64,000 nt of DNA from Apoderus coryli (taxonomy: Eukaryota > Arthropoda > Insecta > Coleoptera > Attelabidae). Every line of letters begins with the position of its first letter. The stretch's first letter is position 1. The position numbers were made by a program, and so were the translations under genes. Shown here piece by piece: positions 22,660 through 33,322 of the stretch. The notes below the pieces were generated by a model. The model ran no database searches, was not told the DNA's origin, and worked only from the letters and a program-made list of their open reading frames with translations. The stretch covers positions 35,045,715 through 35,109,714 of the forward strand of contig OU452200.1 in assembly GCA_911728435.2 (NCBI GenBank). The letters are read 5' to 3'.

Positions 22660-24592
22660 ATTGTGAGTCTATACAGGGTGTCCCAAATATAAGAAATGAA
22701 CCATAGTTGTGTTTTTTTAAATGGAATGCCCTGTATATGAATATATTTTTGGATTCAAAATAAACCTAACTTTCATTAAAGTACATCTCACCTAAACCTG
22801 ACAGTTTATTAAATATTTAAATTTTTATAAAAATATAGACATAATATGAAAGAACAAATTCACACCTATTTGTTTGTTCTTTTTAAGCCAGTCTGGGCTG
22901 ATAAATATACCCACTCATCACTTGTTACGCCAAATATAAAAAACCCGCAATACTAAATACAGGGTGTCCAATAATATAATTTATATGAACGTAAAGTTTA
23001 ATTCTAAATAACTTGTTTATTTCAAATGGAACACCCAGTATATGAGGTCAAAATTAGATGCATAAAGTAATTATCTGTCAAATATTATAATACTTGGAAA
23101 ATGCACATATTCATGATATTAGGGAAATTTGAAATTGAATCTCTTAGTTTCATGTAGACCACCATGTATTTGATGATGCAAAAATTAAAGTTAAATTAAA
23201 GTTTTCTTATAGATATGTATACTTATCTTTAATTTTGCATGGAAGAGGCACACATATTGGCAATAAGAGGAAGAATTTTCAAAAATATAATATTTATCAA
23301 GTCAGCCATGAGAATTTGAGAAGATAGAATACATTTCTTTTAATTTGATATTTACTGTCGAATAGTCTGTTGAAAATTCTTACTTAAGAGTTGAGAATTT
23401 TTCAGAAAACAGTTTTTTATCTGTGACATTTGATTTAATTCAATTCAAAAATGCGAACCTATTCCAAAGGAGAAAGAATAGACATGATTTTTATTCTGGG
23501 AGAATGGTCCAAAAACGCTTTACTGGCATCGCGAGTTTACGCTCAAAGGCTCCTGGCGCAAAATCACCCCAAAAAAGCGGTCTTCGAGAGACTGTTAAGG
23601 CAGTTTAACGAAAGATACCACCCAAACACAGTGCAACTGCATCAAGAACTTTTCAATATTGATTTTAAATCGTGTTGAATTTTGTACATGGGCCAGGAAC
23701 AAAATCATCGCAAATGAAAACTTTTTTAATAGAGGAGATGAAGAACCAAATTTAAGAAAAGGATTCATATGTGCCTAGAGTCCAATCATTTTGAACATTT
23801 ATTATAAAATTTATCAGTTTTTATGAAGGTATATCTTGTTATTTAATTTAAGTGAAAAATTTATTTATTTATTATGTTATTGTTTAAATTATGGTTTGTC
23901 AAATTCTCATGGCCGACATGACAAATATAATTTTAAAAAATTCTTCCTATTACTACCAATATGTGCTTTTTCCATACATTAAAAAAATATACATATCTAT
24001 AAGAAAACCTCATAGTGATTAATAGATAATTAATTTCATCATGATCAAATAAATAGGGTGGTCTACATGAGATTAACAGGTTCAATTAAAAATTCGCATA
24101 ATATTATGAATATGTGCATTTTCCACGAAAACGTCAAGAGTTATCCATAGGAAAGTATTATATAATATTTGACAGAGAATTACTTTGTGCATCTAATTTT
24201 TACCTCATATACCGGGTGTTGCATTTGAAATACACAAGTTATTTAGAATTAAACTTTACGTTCATATAAGTTATATTATTGGACACCCTGTATTTAGTAT
24301 TGGTGATTTTTTATATTTGGCGTAACAAGTGATGAGATATTTATCAGCCTAGACTGGCTTAAAAAGAACAAACAAATAGGTGTGAATTTTTTCATTCAAA
24401 TTATGTCTATATTTTTATTAAAACATAAATATTTAAAAAACTATCAGGTTTAGGTTAGATGTGCCTAAATGAAATTTAGGTTTATTTTGAACAGGGAATC
24501 TAAAAATTTATTCATATACAGGGCATTCCATTTAAAAAAATGCAACTATGGTTAATTTCTTATATTTGGGACACCCTGTATAGACTCACAAT
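22660..24592 (+). mobile_element. IS630/Tc1-like element with ~0.66-kb inverted repeats
   Basis: Left arm 22660-23320 and right arm 23899-24592 are inverted copies over their whole length, starting 'attgtgagtctatacagggt'. Both arms carry repeated 'acagggtgtcc' motifs. The 0.58-kb centre holds a cut-down transposase (23451-23777). The TIR sequence matches 41950-42600, where the C-terminal part of a related transposase adjoins it, supporting one transposon family. This copy is non-autonomous. Confidence 0.82.
23451..23777 (+). pseudogene. Truncated IS630/Tc1-like transposase (DUF4817-type HTH)
   Basis: First 75 codons: YSKGERIDMIFILGEWSKNA, then ASRVYAQRL, HPKKAVFERLLRQF. This is the helix-turn-helix start of the DUF4817-type insect transposases. 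After a stop, a second piece from 23671 in another frame reads FCTWARNKIIANENFFNR, the segment before the first catalytic Asp in this family. The intervening linker and the whole catalytic domain are missing. The second helix-turn-helix and D,D,D/E residues are not present, so it is inactive. Confidence 0.75.
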
Positions 24593-24689
24593 ATTTTTAA
24601 AATGTAGCCATAAATCATTTTTATCGAACCCACGAATAAAACTTTAAGGAAATTAAATAGTTTAACCACAGTATTCCGTGTCGTATGGC

Positions 24690-24985
24690 GTGCATAACCC
24701 TGTATATACGTTCCAACTACCTAACTGGAGAAATTTTAACCGCTATTTAAACCCCCACCAAGGGTATCTTATAATTTTATAATAACTACCAGTCGGGAGT
24801 TCTTGTAATCTCTCTATAGATCATAAAAAATCGGTTGTAACCCTAAAACTTTCCCGACTAGTTATAATATAATCAAAAATATATGACCTACGTAACCAAA
24901 CAGAATTTTAATAATTATTATAATTGTATTATTTCCACTAAACTAACGTAACAAACTAACTACTCGTACTTTATTCCTTCTTGTA
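24690..24985 (-). repeat. tRNA-block repeat, two abutting partial copies
   Basis: 24700-24800 matches the part upstream of the tRNA-like block ('gttccaactacctaactgg'), and 24830-24985 matches the distal end ('tatgacctacgtaacc', 'acgtaacaaactaac'). The order shows the end of one copy followed by the start of another, neither with the tRNA-like block. Confidence 0.6.
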
Positions 24986-25409
24986 TTTATCCTCTAACAG
25001 TAGGTATACCTACATAATATTACCATAGATGTTTATTTATTCTCTGATATTACTGTACATGGCTAAAGTTAATAATCCCTACTCCTAGTACATACGCATA
25101 TACATAATATACTATACCACATACAACTAAATATTAATAATATAAGTACGACAAAACCATTAGATTTTTGTCTCACTGTGTATAAACAGCGCCATCTCTT
25201 CAATACTGTCCCAACTACGCATTATATGTTTGTTGCCTACATTTATAAAAAAATTATAAGAAAATGGCGGATATTTGAAGGGAAATATGAGGGATTTTTT
25301 TAAATATGGATATTGTCTAATACAGAAAGTTTTCACGTACAATTTTAATTACAAGTGATTGTTAAATATGTAAATAAGGTAATAAAGTAATATTATCATT
25401 ATTAAATAT

Positions 25410-25950
25410 TAGAATCATAGCACAAAATGAGGAAAAAGTTGCTGACTTTGAACTCAATTTATTAAGTAATTATTTATTGTTGTAGCGTCAAAATAGCTTA
25501 TTACCTAGTCCAAACCTTAGTCTTTAAAATCCTATTAAAATTTTTGCTACCAGATACGTATTAGTGGAGATTTCCATCCACAAAAATATATCTGTAAATG
25601 TGAAAAAATTACCCATGTTTGAACTCAATTTATGAGTTAACTATTTAATCTTTCCGCTTGAAAATACTTCATTACCTAATCCCATCTTTTGTCTTTAAAA
25701 CCCTATGAAAATTTTTGCTAGCAGATACGTCTTAGTGGCGACTACCATGCGCAAAATTATGCCTGCAAAGCGAAATATGATGATTTTCTAACTCTGTTTT
25801 TGAACTAACTATCCAATATTTCAACTTCAAAATACTTCAATACCTAATCCCATCTTTACTCTTTAACTCCCTATCAAAATTTTTGCTACCAGATACGTAT
25901 TAGTGGAGTCTACCATGCGCAAAAATAGGTCTGCAAGCGATTTTATTCAA
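25410..25950 (+). repeat. Tandem repeat, ~170-bp unit, three copies
   Basis: 'tttttgcta.cagatacgt' recurs at 25541, 25712 and 25880, each preceded by 'cctaatcccatctt' or similar and followed by 'ttagtgg.ga'. Units differ at many positions, so the array is old. Confidence 0.8.
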
Positions 25951-25979
25951 ACGCCCCTCTTAATGACGAACTCGACCCA

Positions 25980-26115
25980 TGCTGATAGTCATTTATTGTA
26001 TCATTCTCCAGCCTAAAAATTTCACAACCCCATCAGGCGCGGAATAGGTTCCAATTTTAAGGTATTCGTTTGGAATTCGTTGGATGCATTAAAGACCGTA
26101 GAGACTATCCTTAAT
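25980..26115 (+). repeat. Dispersed relative of the 174-bp hAT array unit
   Basis: 'aaatttcacaaccccatcag', 'ttccaatttt' and 'gagactatccttaatgacg' match, in order, the array unit at 59805-61120 ('aaatttcacgaccccatt', 'tttcaatttt', 'gaaactatccttaatgaccg'). Confidence 0.62.
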
Positions 26116-26395
26116 GACGTAACCTTCAAACGCAAAAACCAGATAAAACATGCTGTCAAATGATGTATCAGTCGACTTCTAATGCTATTGGAAAATTCGA
26201 GGTTTGTGTCCACCCCTACCACAAGGCTAAAGCGATTTCAACCTAAAACTAATGGGTTCATCTTAGGACTCCCCCAAACTCATATACCAAAATTTTGCTC
26301 AATTGGTTACAGCTTTTAGGTGCTATCGCGGAAGAATACATACAGACACACAGACAGACAGACAGACAGACAGACAGACTTCCATCTGAAATGAT
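26116..26395 (-). repeat. tRNA-block repeat, 5' part
   Basis: Reverse complement of 38590-38800: 'accaaaattttg', 'aattggtt', 'ggtgctatcgcggaagaata'. Its outer end is the GACA microsatellite at 26337-26380. Confidence 0.7.
26337..26380. repeat. (GACA)n microsatellite
   Basis: A near-perfect run of 'caga' units inside the repeat family. The counterpart at 38596 has 'gtctgtctgtatgtctg', so the expansion is local. Confidence 0.9.
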
Positions 26396-26959
26396 CTTCG
26401 TTCACAATACTTTCTCCATGGATCGAAAAGTAGATATTAGAATCTTAGTTTTTATAAAATTTTATGCTTTTATTAAAAATCAAATTCAAATTACGAGCAA
26501 ATCAAGTGAATTTCACGAAAAATCTCCCTCATAGTTATTTGCATATTTCCCTTCATAAATATTATGGTAAGTATTAAAATTGTCGTATGAGAGCGAGAGT
26601 CGTTTTGAAATTGAAAAGTCGTTTCCTAAATTAAAAAGACGCTCGACTAGCCTACTCGAAGGTATGCCGGAATTTTAATAAACAGATATATTAATAACTT
26701 ATTCCCAATTACGGGTTAGCTTATTTGTTTCCCGAAACGCATCGATTGATGATAATCAATTTTTTGTACCTTGAATTTTGAGTTAAAACAAAATACAGAA
26801 GCATTAAACATTTTACTAGGTTGTTGCGGATTCCGTTCAAATTGAGATTGCATTTTTATACTCTTAGTTGGTACGTGAAATGGTATATAAACCACTCTAA
26901 AGCTTTAGGGTAAAACACATTTTACTCTCATTTATTTTGTTTTTTCACGCTGCCTACAT
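26396..26959. other. Unassigned sequence
   Basis: No gene recognised. The frame at 26295-26534 is a by-product of the microsatellite and AT-rich DNA. Confidence 0.35.
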
Positions 26960-27146
26960 TTGAAAAAATAGCTTGTGGCGCTCTAAAACTTTCCCAACAA
27001 GATATAATATAATCGTAAATATATGACCTGCGTAACGAAACATCATTTTAATAATAATTCTTATTATAATTGTATTATTTTCATTATTTCCAATAAACTG
27101 TCGTACAAAACTACCTACTTTATTCAAAAATTAAAAAAAAAATTAT

Positions 27147-27211
27147 TGCCAGAGATGGAATTCGAACCCAGGACCTTCCGCATGAGAAGCGAACGCTCTA
27201 TCAATGACGCC
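27147..27211 (-). other. tRNA-like block in the interrupted repeat
   Basis: Minus strand: 'ggcgtcattgatagagcg', an anticodon-arm-like CTTC/GAAG stem with a 7-nt loop, and the B-box GGTTCGAATTCC. Acceptor ends pair poorly. A T-run follows the block on the minus strand. Part of the repeat, not a tRNA gene. Confidence 0.6.
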
Positions 27212-27355
27212 AAAAACCCTTTATCAAATTACTTTATTATTTCTGAAGCAATCCATTATCAACGAGGAGCAGGATCAATATATAAATAAAAGGCGTCTGC
27301 TCCACAAAATCTAAATATATGTACACGTTCAATCTTCTTTACATTAGTGTATATT

Positions 27356-27399
27356 CACCAGACACGTTTCGGAACAACAATTGTTCCATCATCAGTGGT
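27356..27399 (-). ncRNA. Hammerhead ribozyme motif in PLE2 left pLTR
   Basis: Minus strand: ACCA-CTGATGA, stem II GGAACAA/TTGTTCC (7 perfect pairs, loop TTG), GAAA, stem III AC/GT with a 2-nt loop, cleavage triplet GTC, and TGGT closing stem I. All core bases are conserved. Confidence 0.75.
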
Positions 27400-27469
27400 A
27401 TTTTATAAATCTTTCGTTTTGTGAAAGGTCAAAACATTCATATATGCACCTTATGGAAAAAATTTTAAT

Positions 27470-28230
27470 TTGTTTTAGTGGTTAATTATGTCTTAAGTAA
27501 TTTTAACTACTGCGATATTGTTTATGGGCCATGTTTGTTGAAGAGTGATCAGGATCGCATTCAGCGTGTGCAGAAATCATGCTTGCGTTATATCTATGGT
27601 ATTCGCAAGTATGATCCCATAAGTCACAAATTGACTTCTGCAAATTGGCTTTCAATGAAGAGCAGAAGAACATCCATCATGCTGCGTGTTTCTATCAGGG
27701 TCTGATGTCCACCAGGTGCCCACCTTATGTTTATAATAAAATAAGTTTTAGGTCAGATATCCACCACCACATAGGACTCCATCATTCGAGCGAGCTTTTA
27801 CCTACGATATCTATAGAATTTATAACAGTATACCAAGCAATTTCAAAAATCATAAACTCTTGATATTTCGGTTCCTCTACAAACGTGACTTATATCAGTT
27901 AGATAACGACTAGTTTCCCTCATCTACATATACTTCCTAATTATTGTTATTTTTTATATTTTGTTATATTACTTACATCTAATATTAGTTTATTGATGTC
28001 ATATTATGCTTTTTATTTTTTGTTTGTTATTAGGGTTGGAATATATATATCAGTATCTACTGCCTTCTAACCCCTTTTGTAGTGCTCATAATAATACGTA
28101 TATAATAATATGTATATAAGTTTTTAGGAACGCTATGGTTAGTTTTACTTTTAATTTATAATTATTATCTGTATTATGAGTATCTGCAAATAAACTGCTT
28201 ATTTTTATTATTATTATTATTAATATAACT
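27470..28230 (+). mobile_element. LINE 3' fragment nested in PLE2
   Basis: Starts abruptly in the RT C-terminal region after the pLTR phrase 'gtggttaattatg' and ends with 'aataaactgcttatt' and a TTA-repeat tail. It resembles the LINE family at 6800 and 40250. No clear target duplication was found. Confidence 0.7.
27478..27880 (+). pseudogene. LINE RT C-terminal fragment
   Basis: VLSNFNYCDIVYGPCLL, RIQRVQKSCLRYIYGIRKYD and NWLSMKSRR match the C-terminal region of the RT at 7181-7837. A frameshift near 27690 moves the rest to another frame (QGLMSTRCPPYVYNKISF). RT catalytic residues are absent. Confidence 0.82.
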
Positions 28231-28395
28231 TAATTATAACATGTTGAAAAATACATAGTTAATTTGCTACTTACATGAATTTTTCTTTTTGAAAATCATG
28301 ATTCAAAAGATTTGGAAGGTTTAGAATTTTATTTTTTAAAGAGATTCAGTCTAAATAATTTTGTATTTACTGTATTTTTCAACATGTTATAATTA
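28231..28395. repeat. Hairpin with ~26-bp arms
   Basis: 'taattataacatgttgaaaa' at 28231 and its complement at about 28370-28395, spacer about 110 bp. Lies between the LINE tail and the right pLTR; possibly a small MITE. Confidence 0.6.
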
Positions 28396-28498
28396 ATTTA
28401 TTTTCGTTCATAATTAACCACTAAAACAAATTAAAATTTTTTCTATAAGGTGCATATATGAATGTTCTGATCTTTCACAAAACGAAAGATTTATAAAA

Positions 28499-28545
28499 TA
28501 TCACTGATGAGAGAACAATTGTTATTCCGAAACATGTCTGGTGAA
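28499..28545 (+). ncRNA. Decayed hammerhead motif in PLE2 right pLTR
   Basis: CTGATGA, GAAA and the GTC triplet are present, but stem II (about AGAACAATTGTTATTC) has mismatches and the pairing beside GAAAC is weakened (ACATGT). Orientation is opposite to the left motif because the pLTRs are inverted. Confidence 0.55.
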
Positions 28546-28830
28546 TATACACTAATGTAAAGAAGATTGAACGTATATATATATTTGGATTTTGTGGAGC
28601 AGACGCCTTTTATTTTTGTATTACTTTATTATATTCTAATAAGAGTTATAAGTTCCAACTACCTAACTGGTGAAATTTTAAACGCAATTAAGGGGGCAAA
28701 TATCGAAAGTAACGCAGATAAAAAATGCTTTAAAATGATGCATCACTCGGCCCCTACTGATATATGAAAATTTAGTGGTTGTGTCCACCCCTATCACAGG
28801 ACTAAAGCGATATCAACCAAAACCTCTGTG

Positions 28831-29599
28831 CGGGAAAGTAAAATTAAACGTGCTACAATGTGTCTGTATCAAAATGAAAAATTGCTGTAATTTTTCTGAA
28901 ATAAAACACCCACCGTGTTTATAATTTGTTATCCAACCTGTAAAATTTAACAGTCGCAAATGTTTGCTGTTTACCTACATATCAATATACCGAACATCAC
29001 TGCCATTTCTGGATTAATTGCATCATAAATTCGATTCTTGAAATATGCGTATTTCCAATATTGTGGCATTCAGTGGCCTGTATGGGACAGTACAATATAG
29101 AAAGCGGTTATCTATTTTAGATACTGCATTATTCAGAAATGCATCCACTCAAAGTGAGGACATTTTATATATGCAGTGGTGGATAACATTTTGATTTATG
29201 CTTTTACATGTCCTTCCGTTAAAAAAAGAAAAAGCGGTACACTATATTTGTCACAGACACTTTAGACGTAAACGGGTTCATTTCGAGTTTTGCAGGCATG
29301 CGAATGGTGCCGCGTATGTTTGGATATTCAAAATAACAAAGACTTTTTAGGCTCGTAACCAACCGCACTTCAAGAAAGCAATAACGTTCGGAAATTTGTC
29401 AATTTGAATATTTTCATTAACGCCTAACTGTCGACGGTTTGTACGTTTGTTACTGTAATTTAAGAGAGTATTTTAATTTAAGTAAGTCCTTACTTTTTCG
29501 TGCAAATAATTGGACAATAAATCGTAATTTACAACGAGTATTTCCATTGATTAATAGCATCGCGTTTCACCAACACTGTTAGATCTCTCAGGAGAGAAC
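28831..29599. other. Unassigned sequence
   Basis: No frame with a recognisable domain and no clear repeat was seen. Confidence 0.35.
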
Positions 29600-31450
29600 T
29601 ATAACCTCAAATTTTCAGTTTTATTACTCTTCTGAAGACCCTAACAGAGAGCAAAACACGCGTCAAAATAGAACAAAAATTTTGCTGTAAAACATGGTAC
29701 GAATATTAGAATTTATCATTACTAAACGTTTTTTCAGTGTCGACCACCGCATTCCTAAATATTTAACTTTACTTGAAAGGAGAAAAAATAAGGCATTGAA
29801 TGAGTGGACCATTAACACCTTCCAACCGTAAAAAGCGCCAGGAGAGGATATAGGATTTACCCTGTTATCTTACAAAGTGTAATAGAGCAAATCTTGCCAC
29901 ACGAAATTAATATAACAAAAACCTAAGTCTTTTCGTCATATTAGTCTCACATCGTTTTTGCTAAAAACAATGGAAAAAGTATAAGATAACTATCTCAGAA
30001 CGGATACTGTATCAGCTCACAAACATCGTCCGAAGATCTTTAGATAATAAAGAAGCAGCAATCTGCACCTTCTTGGACATCTCTAGAGCGTTCGACAACA
30101 CAACAGATGCGTCTGTTGGAGAGATGAGGGGCGAACAACCGTTACTAGATGGCTATGCGAGATACTTAATACAACAACAGATGAGACAAAAATGAGAGAC
30201 CAAACCACTACCATCAGAACAACTCGCCGCACGCCTTAAGAAGGATTAACCTCCCCCTTAATGCGGAGCCTGGTAGTAGACGAACTACTGTATAAACTGA
30301 TATAAGATCGAGGCATATAATGTATGGAATATACTGGCGATATTTTCATAGTTGCCAGGGGCATATTTGAAGGCACCCTGTGTGGTATAATATGAAGGGT
30401 CTCCGAATAACCGAGCAATGGTGTACATCGGTGAGCATAAATTCAGCAAAAACCGCAATTATACCATTCACGGTGAGGTCATGGAACAGAAGTCTGCAGT
30501 AAAATTTCTAAGAATCACCCTTCATAGTATAATTCTTTGGAAATCTGATGGTGTGCAGGAATCTGCCAGGCAACTAGCTGTAAACCTAAAATACTGCGAT
30601 GGATAAACACCACGGTTGTCATAACCTATGCGGCAATAAGTACTCTAATGCAAAACAAAGTACGGGAAGGAGAAAACTTCATAGGGTACAAAGACTAGCA
30701 TGCATGAGAATGTACCGACTAGGGCACTAGAGAACATTTCACACCTCTGCACTTGGCAAATGAGACCATACTCAGACTGTCTCTGGATGGAGCTGCAAAA
30801 CCAATAAAGGGGTAGGAGCTGGAGTAATCGGGCATGGGATCAAATACTTAGAATCAATGGGAATACACCCCAGCGTCTTCCAATCAGAAATTCACGCAAT
30901 CAGTAGATGCGTACAATTTAACCTGGACAGGAACTATCGGATGTCCGACAGTGCGATCCACTCTGATAGCCAAGAGGCCATATTAGCGCATATCAGCTCA
31001 AAAATGGTGTAAGAATGCTTGAGAGGTATTAACGAACCTAACAAGTTTCACTTGTTTGGATTCCCGGGCATTCTGATATCAGGGACGCGAAGAATCCAGT
31101 TAGTAAAAAGGGGGATGTCAAACCCTTTTGTAGGTCCTGCGGTCTGTGGCCTAGAGAAACACAACTACAAGGAGTTCACATTTAAGATTTAAGGTGTAAA
31201 CAAAGGGAGCAATTCTGGCAAAATCTTCCTGGACTAATACACTCCAAGAAATTGCTTGGAAACGTCAACCATGAAATATCCAAAATCTGTTTGGATCTCA
31301 GTAAGAATGGACTACATGTTCTTCAGAACTTAGGAAACATATGGCAAGATTAGGTCTAGAAGACACCGACAAGTGCAGATTCTGTAGGGAAGAGAGTTGC
31401 GAGAGTTCTTTCAGGAGCGGGTTTCGGAAGTCACTGCAGGCCACTGTTTC
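29600..31450 (+). pseudogene. Heavily decayed LINE with RT and RNase H
   Basis: Scraps in several frames. FLDISRAFDNTT (RT motif A) is near 30070. An RT C-terminal piece is at 30418-30606 (EQKSAVKFLRITL). RNase H pieces are at about 30810-31010 (GVGAGVIGHGIKYLE, FQSEIHAISRCVQF, HSDSQEAIL). A tail segment with CRFCREESCES is near 31375. The RNase H resembles that at 62970-63300 (FQAEINAINRCAQE), so both are I/LOA-type. Stops and shifts throughout. Confidence 0.7.
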
Positions 31451-31539
31451 TTAAGCCCCTGCCGTGCATTTACTTGTATCACTCACTTTTAGAAATTTAT
31501 TTTAGAGTTTCTGACTTAGAGTCAATGGGTGGCGCTCAC

Positions 31540-31735
31540 GACTATCAAACTAGAAGAGCTCGGTAGCTCAGAGTGAGATATTTCAGGCTTGCGAGACACT
31601 CATTGAACCTGAATCTATATAATAAACTTCCATCTTCACTGAAGGAGTTGGACTGAAGGCGTTTTAAAGTTAAAGTGAAGCATTTACTTGCAGAGCATTG
31701 TTTTCATTCGGTGGGTGATTTTTTTATTTGATATA
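31540..31735 (+). pseudogene. 3' end of a jockey-like LINE RT
   Basis: RYFRLARHSLNLNLYNKLPS, then FKVKVKHLLAEHCFHSVGDF, the typical last 50 residues of jockey/CR1-type RTs (N.LPSSLK...FK.KVK.LL...F.S). One stop interrupts it. Separate from the RNase-H LINE to its left. Confidence 0.6.
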
Positions 31736-31737
31736 GG

Positions 31738-32200
31738 TATACAGGGTGTCCCGAAATTAACTTAAAATAATTTAAAGAGTCATTCTACAAGCAAAAATAC
31801 GATTTTTTTTTTTCATATGAACATATTATGTCGAAAAATGCTTCGTTTTTCAGATATTTCTAAATTCCTGACGATGGGTTTTTAGTAATATTTCCGAAAC
31901 GCGTTTTGATATCAAAATGAAATTTGGCACACTTACGTATCTTTGTATAATTATTAAAAAATATGATATCCCATGGATAGGAAAATGTCAGGGGTGGGTT
32001 AGGCTGGGGGTCAGAAAAATTTAGTCCAAACTTTTTTTTCGATTTTTTTACTTTTTCAAAAAAAAAATAAATAAATTTGAGACTTTTGTACATAAAAAAT
32101 GTTCACGTGTTTCATAACGCTAGAAGAAGCCGTTTTCAAAATAAATGACTGAAAATTTCTATGCAACATCTCCAATATTATTAAACGACTACGATAATAC
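31738..32200. repeat. 'acagggtgtcccgaaat' dispersed repeat
   Basis: Begins 'atacagggtgtcccgaaatt' and shares 'gaaaaatgcttcgtttttca' and 'cctgacgatgggtttttagt' with the hairpin element at 35566. Its right part shares 'aacgctagaagaagccgtt' (inverted) with 4000-4030. Confidence 0.65.
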
Positions 32201-32856
32201 AAGAAACAGGATTGAAATGCGTATTAAGGGTTGACACCTTTCCTACAAAGATACGTAAGTGTGACAAATGTCATTTTGATACCCAGACGCGTTACGGAAC
32301 TATTTAAAAATAAAAAGGAAAGTCAAATGAATTTTACTAACTATTATTTATTTAAATATTTAAAGAATGTACAAAAAAATCAATTTAATAAAAAAGGACA
32401 AGTCTCAAAAAAATCAATAATTATTATAATTAACAATTGGTACTTACATTACAATTATCGCATAATTGCAGACACAGTTGATCTTTCTTTCACGTTAATA
32501 AAATGGTTAAAATTATTAATATTTAAAAATACTACTACTAATAATTTAATTCGTGTTAAATAAACTGTAAAACACTACTCAACGGAGGAGATTAGTGCTT
32601 TTAGAACCCGAAGTTTACTTCGCCAAAGTTTGGAGAGAAGACCCCAAAAATAAACCGAGAGAGTTTTGTGGTTAGAGAACCTGGCGGAGCATTCGGACAC
32701 ATATGCGCTCCAACGCGGGGAGACTTCGTGGTCCGAGACGCCAAGTCTCCAACCACTCTCTTCAAACTTTATTACACAAGAAAATCAAAATCATTAAAAA
32801 TATTATTTTTGATATACCCTGTATAGTAATCGTAAATTTGGTATTTGAAATTGTAG
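32201..32856. other. Unassigned AT-rich sequence
   Basis: The 110-codon frame at 32231-32563 is Lys/Asn/Ile-rich, as expected from AT-rich DNA, and shows no domain. 'tacgtaagtgtg' and 'tttgatacc' overlap inverted phrases in 31860-31960, so the left part is repeat. Confidence 0.4.
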
Positions 32857-33259
32857 TTTCGACACAAGCAGACGTTTTTATAAAGATTGACTTTTTCTTC
32901 TAAATCTACAAATAAAAAAGTTTTTGCTCTTCCAAACTCTATCCGTGGACACATTGTAGGTATATTATGTCGTAATCCGCGGAATATTATGAAGTGTGAA
33001 TGGGTTATTTATTTATTTGAATATTTTAGAATATAAGTGGCTGCTCTCATTATCGCATTGGGTTCCGGTAATTTCAGATAGCGGTATCGATAAAAGAAAA
33101 AAACTGATGTATGAATAATTAATTTAAAATTTTGGAGTATGTATAAACAATTATATAAGAAATTTTGACTTACAGGAAAGGGGGAAAGCAAAAAAAAATG
33201 TTCGTGATATTGGGTCCGTACCCATTCATTCTTTATAAAAACGTCTGCTTGTGTCGAAA
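32857..33259. mobile_element. 403-bp MITE with perfect 29-bp TIRs
   Basis: Arms 32857-32885 and 33231-33259 are exact reverse complements beginning 'tttcgacacaagcagacgtt'. The interior is non-coding. Superfamily is not clear from the ends, and no certain target duplication is visible. Confidence 0.78.
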
Positions 33260-33279
33260 TACCGTTGTTTGCTGCACAT

Positions 33280-33322
33280 ATCCACAAGACACACACAAGG
33301 TTTCCTTAAGTGTCTTGTGGAT
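33280..33322. repeat. 13-bp hairpin
   Basis: 'atccacaagacac' at 33280-33292 and 'gtgtcttgtggat' at 33310-33322 are exact complements with a 17-nt loop. Confidence 0.75.

Larger units (their letters stand above)
27241..28619. mobile_element. Penelope-like element with inverted pLTRs (PLE2)
   Basis: Bounded by 'attactttattat' at 27228-27240 and 28620-28632. Inverted repeats of about 208 bp (27283-27490 and 28409-28618) contain hammerhead motifs. As in PLE1, one side has a short extra tail (27241-27282) and the other runs up to the target copy. No PLE protein remains; the centre holds a LINE fragment and a hairpin. The assignment rests on the architecture and ribozymes. Confidence 0.78.
26960..28830 (-). 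repeat. tRNA-block repeat, full copy interrupted by PLE2
   Basis: 26960-27240 matches the distal half including the tRNA-like block. 28620-28830 continues with the proximal half ('ccaactacctaactgg', 'tatcacaggactaaagcgat'). The break coincides exactly with the 13-bp target duplication of PLE2, so one older repeat was split by one younger insertion. Confidence 0.8.

Noticed and set aside
32231..32563. 110-codon open frame
   Set aside because: Lys/Asn/Ile-rich composition expected from AT-rich DNA, no motif, partly over repeat sequence.
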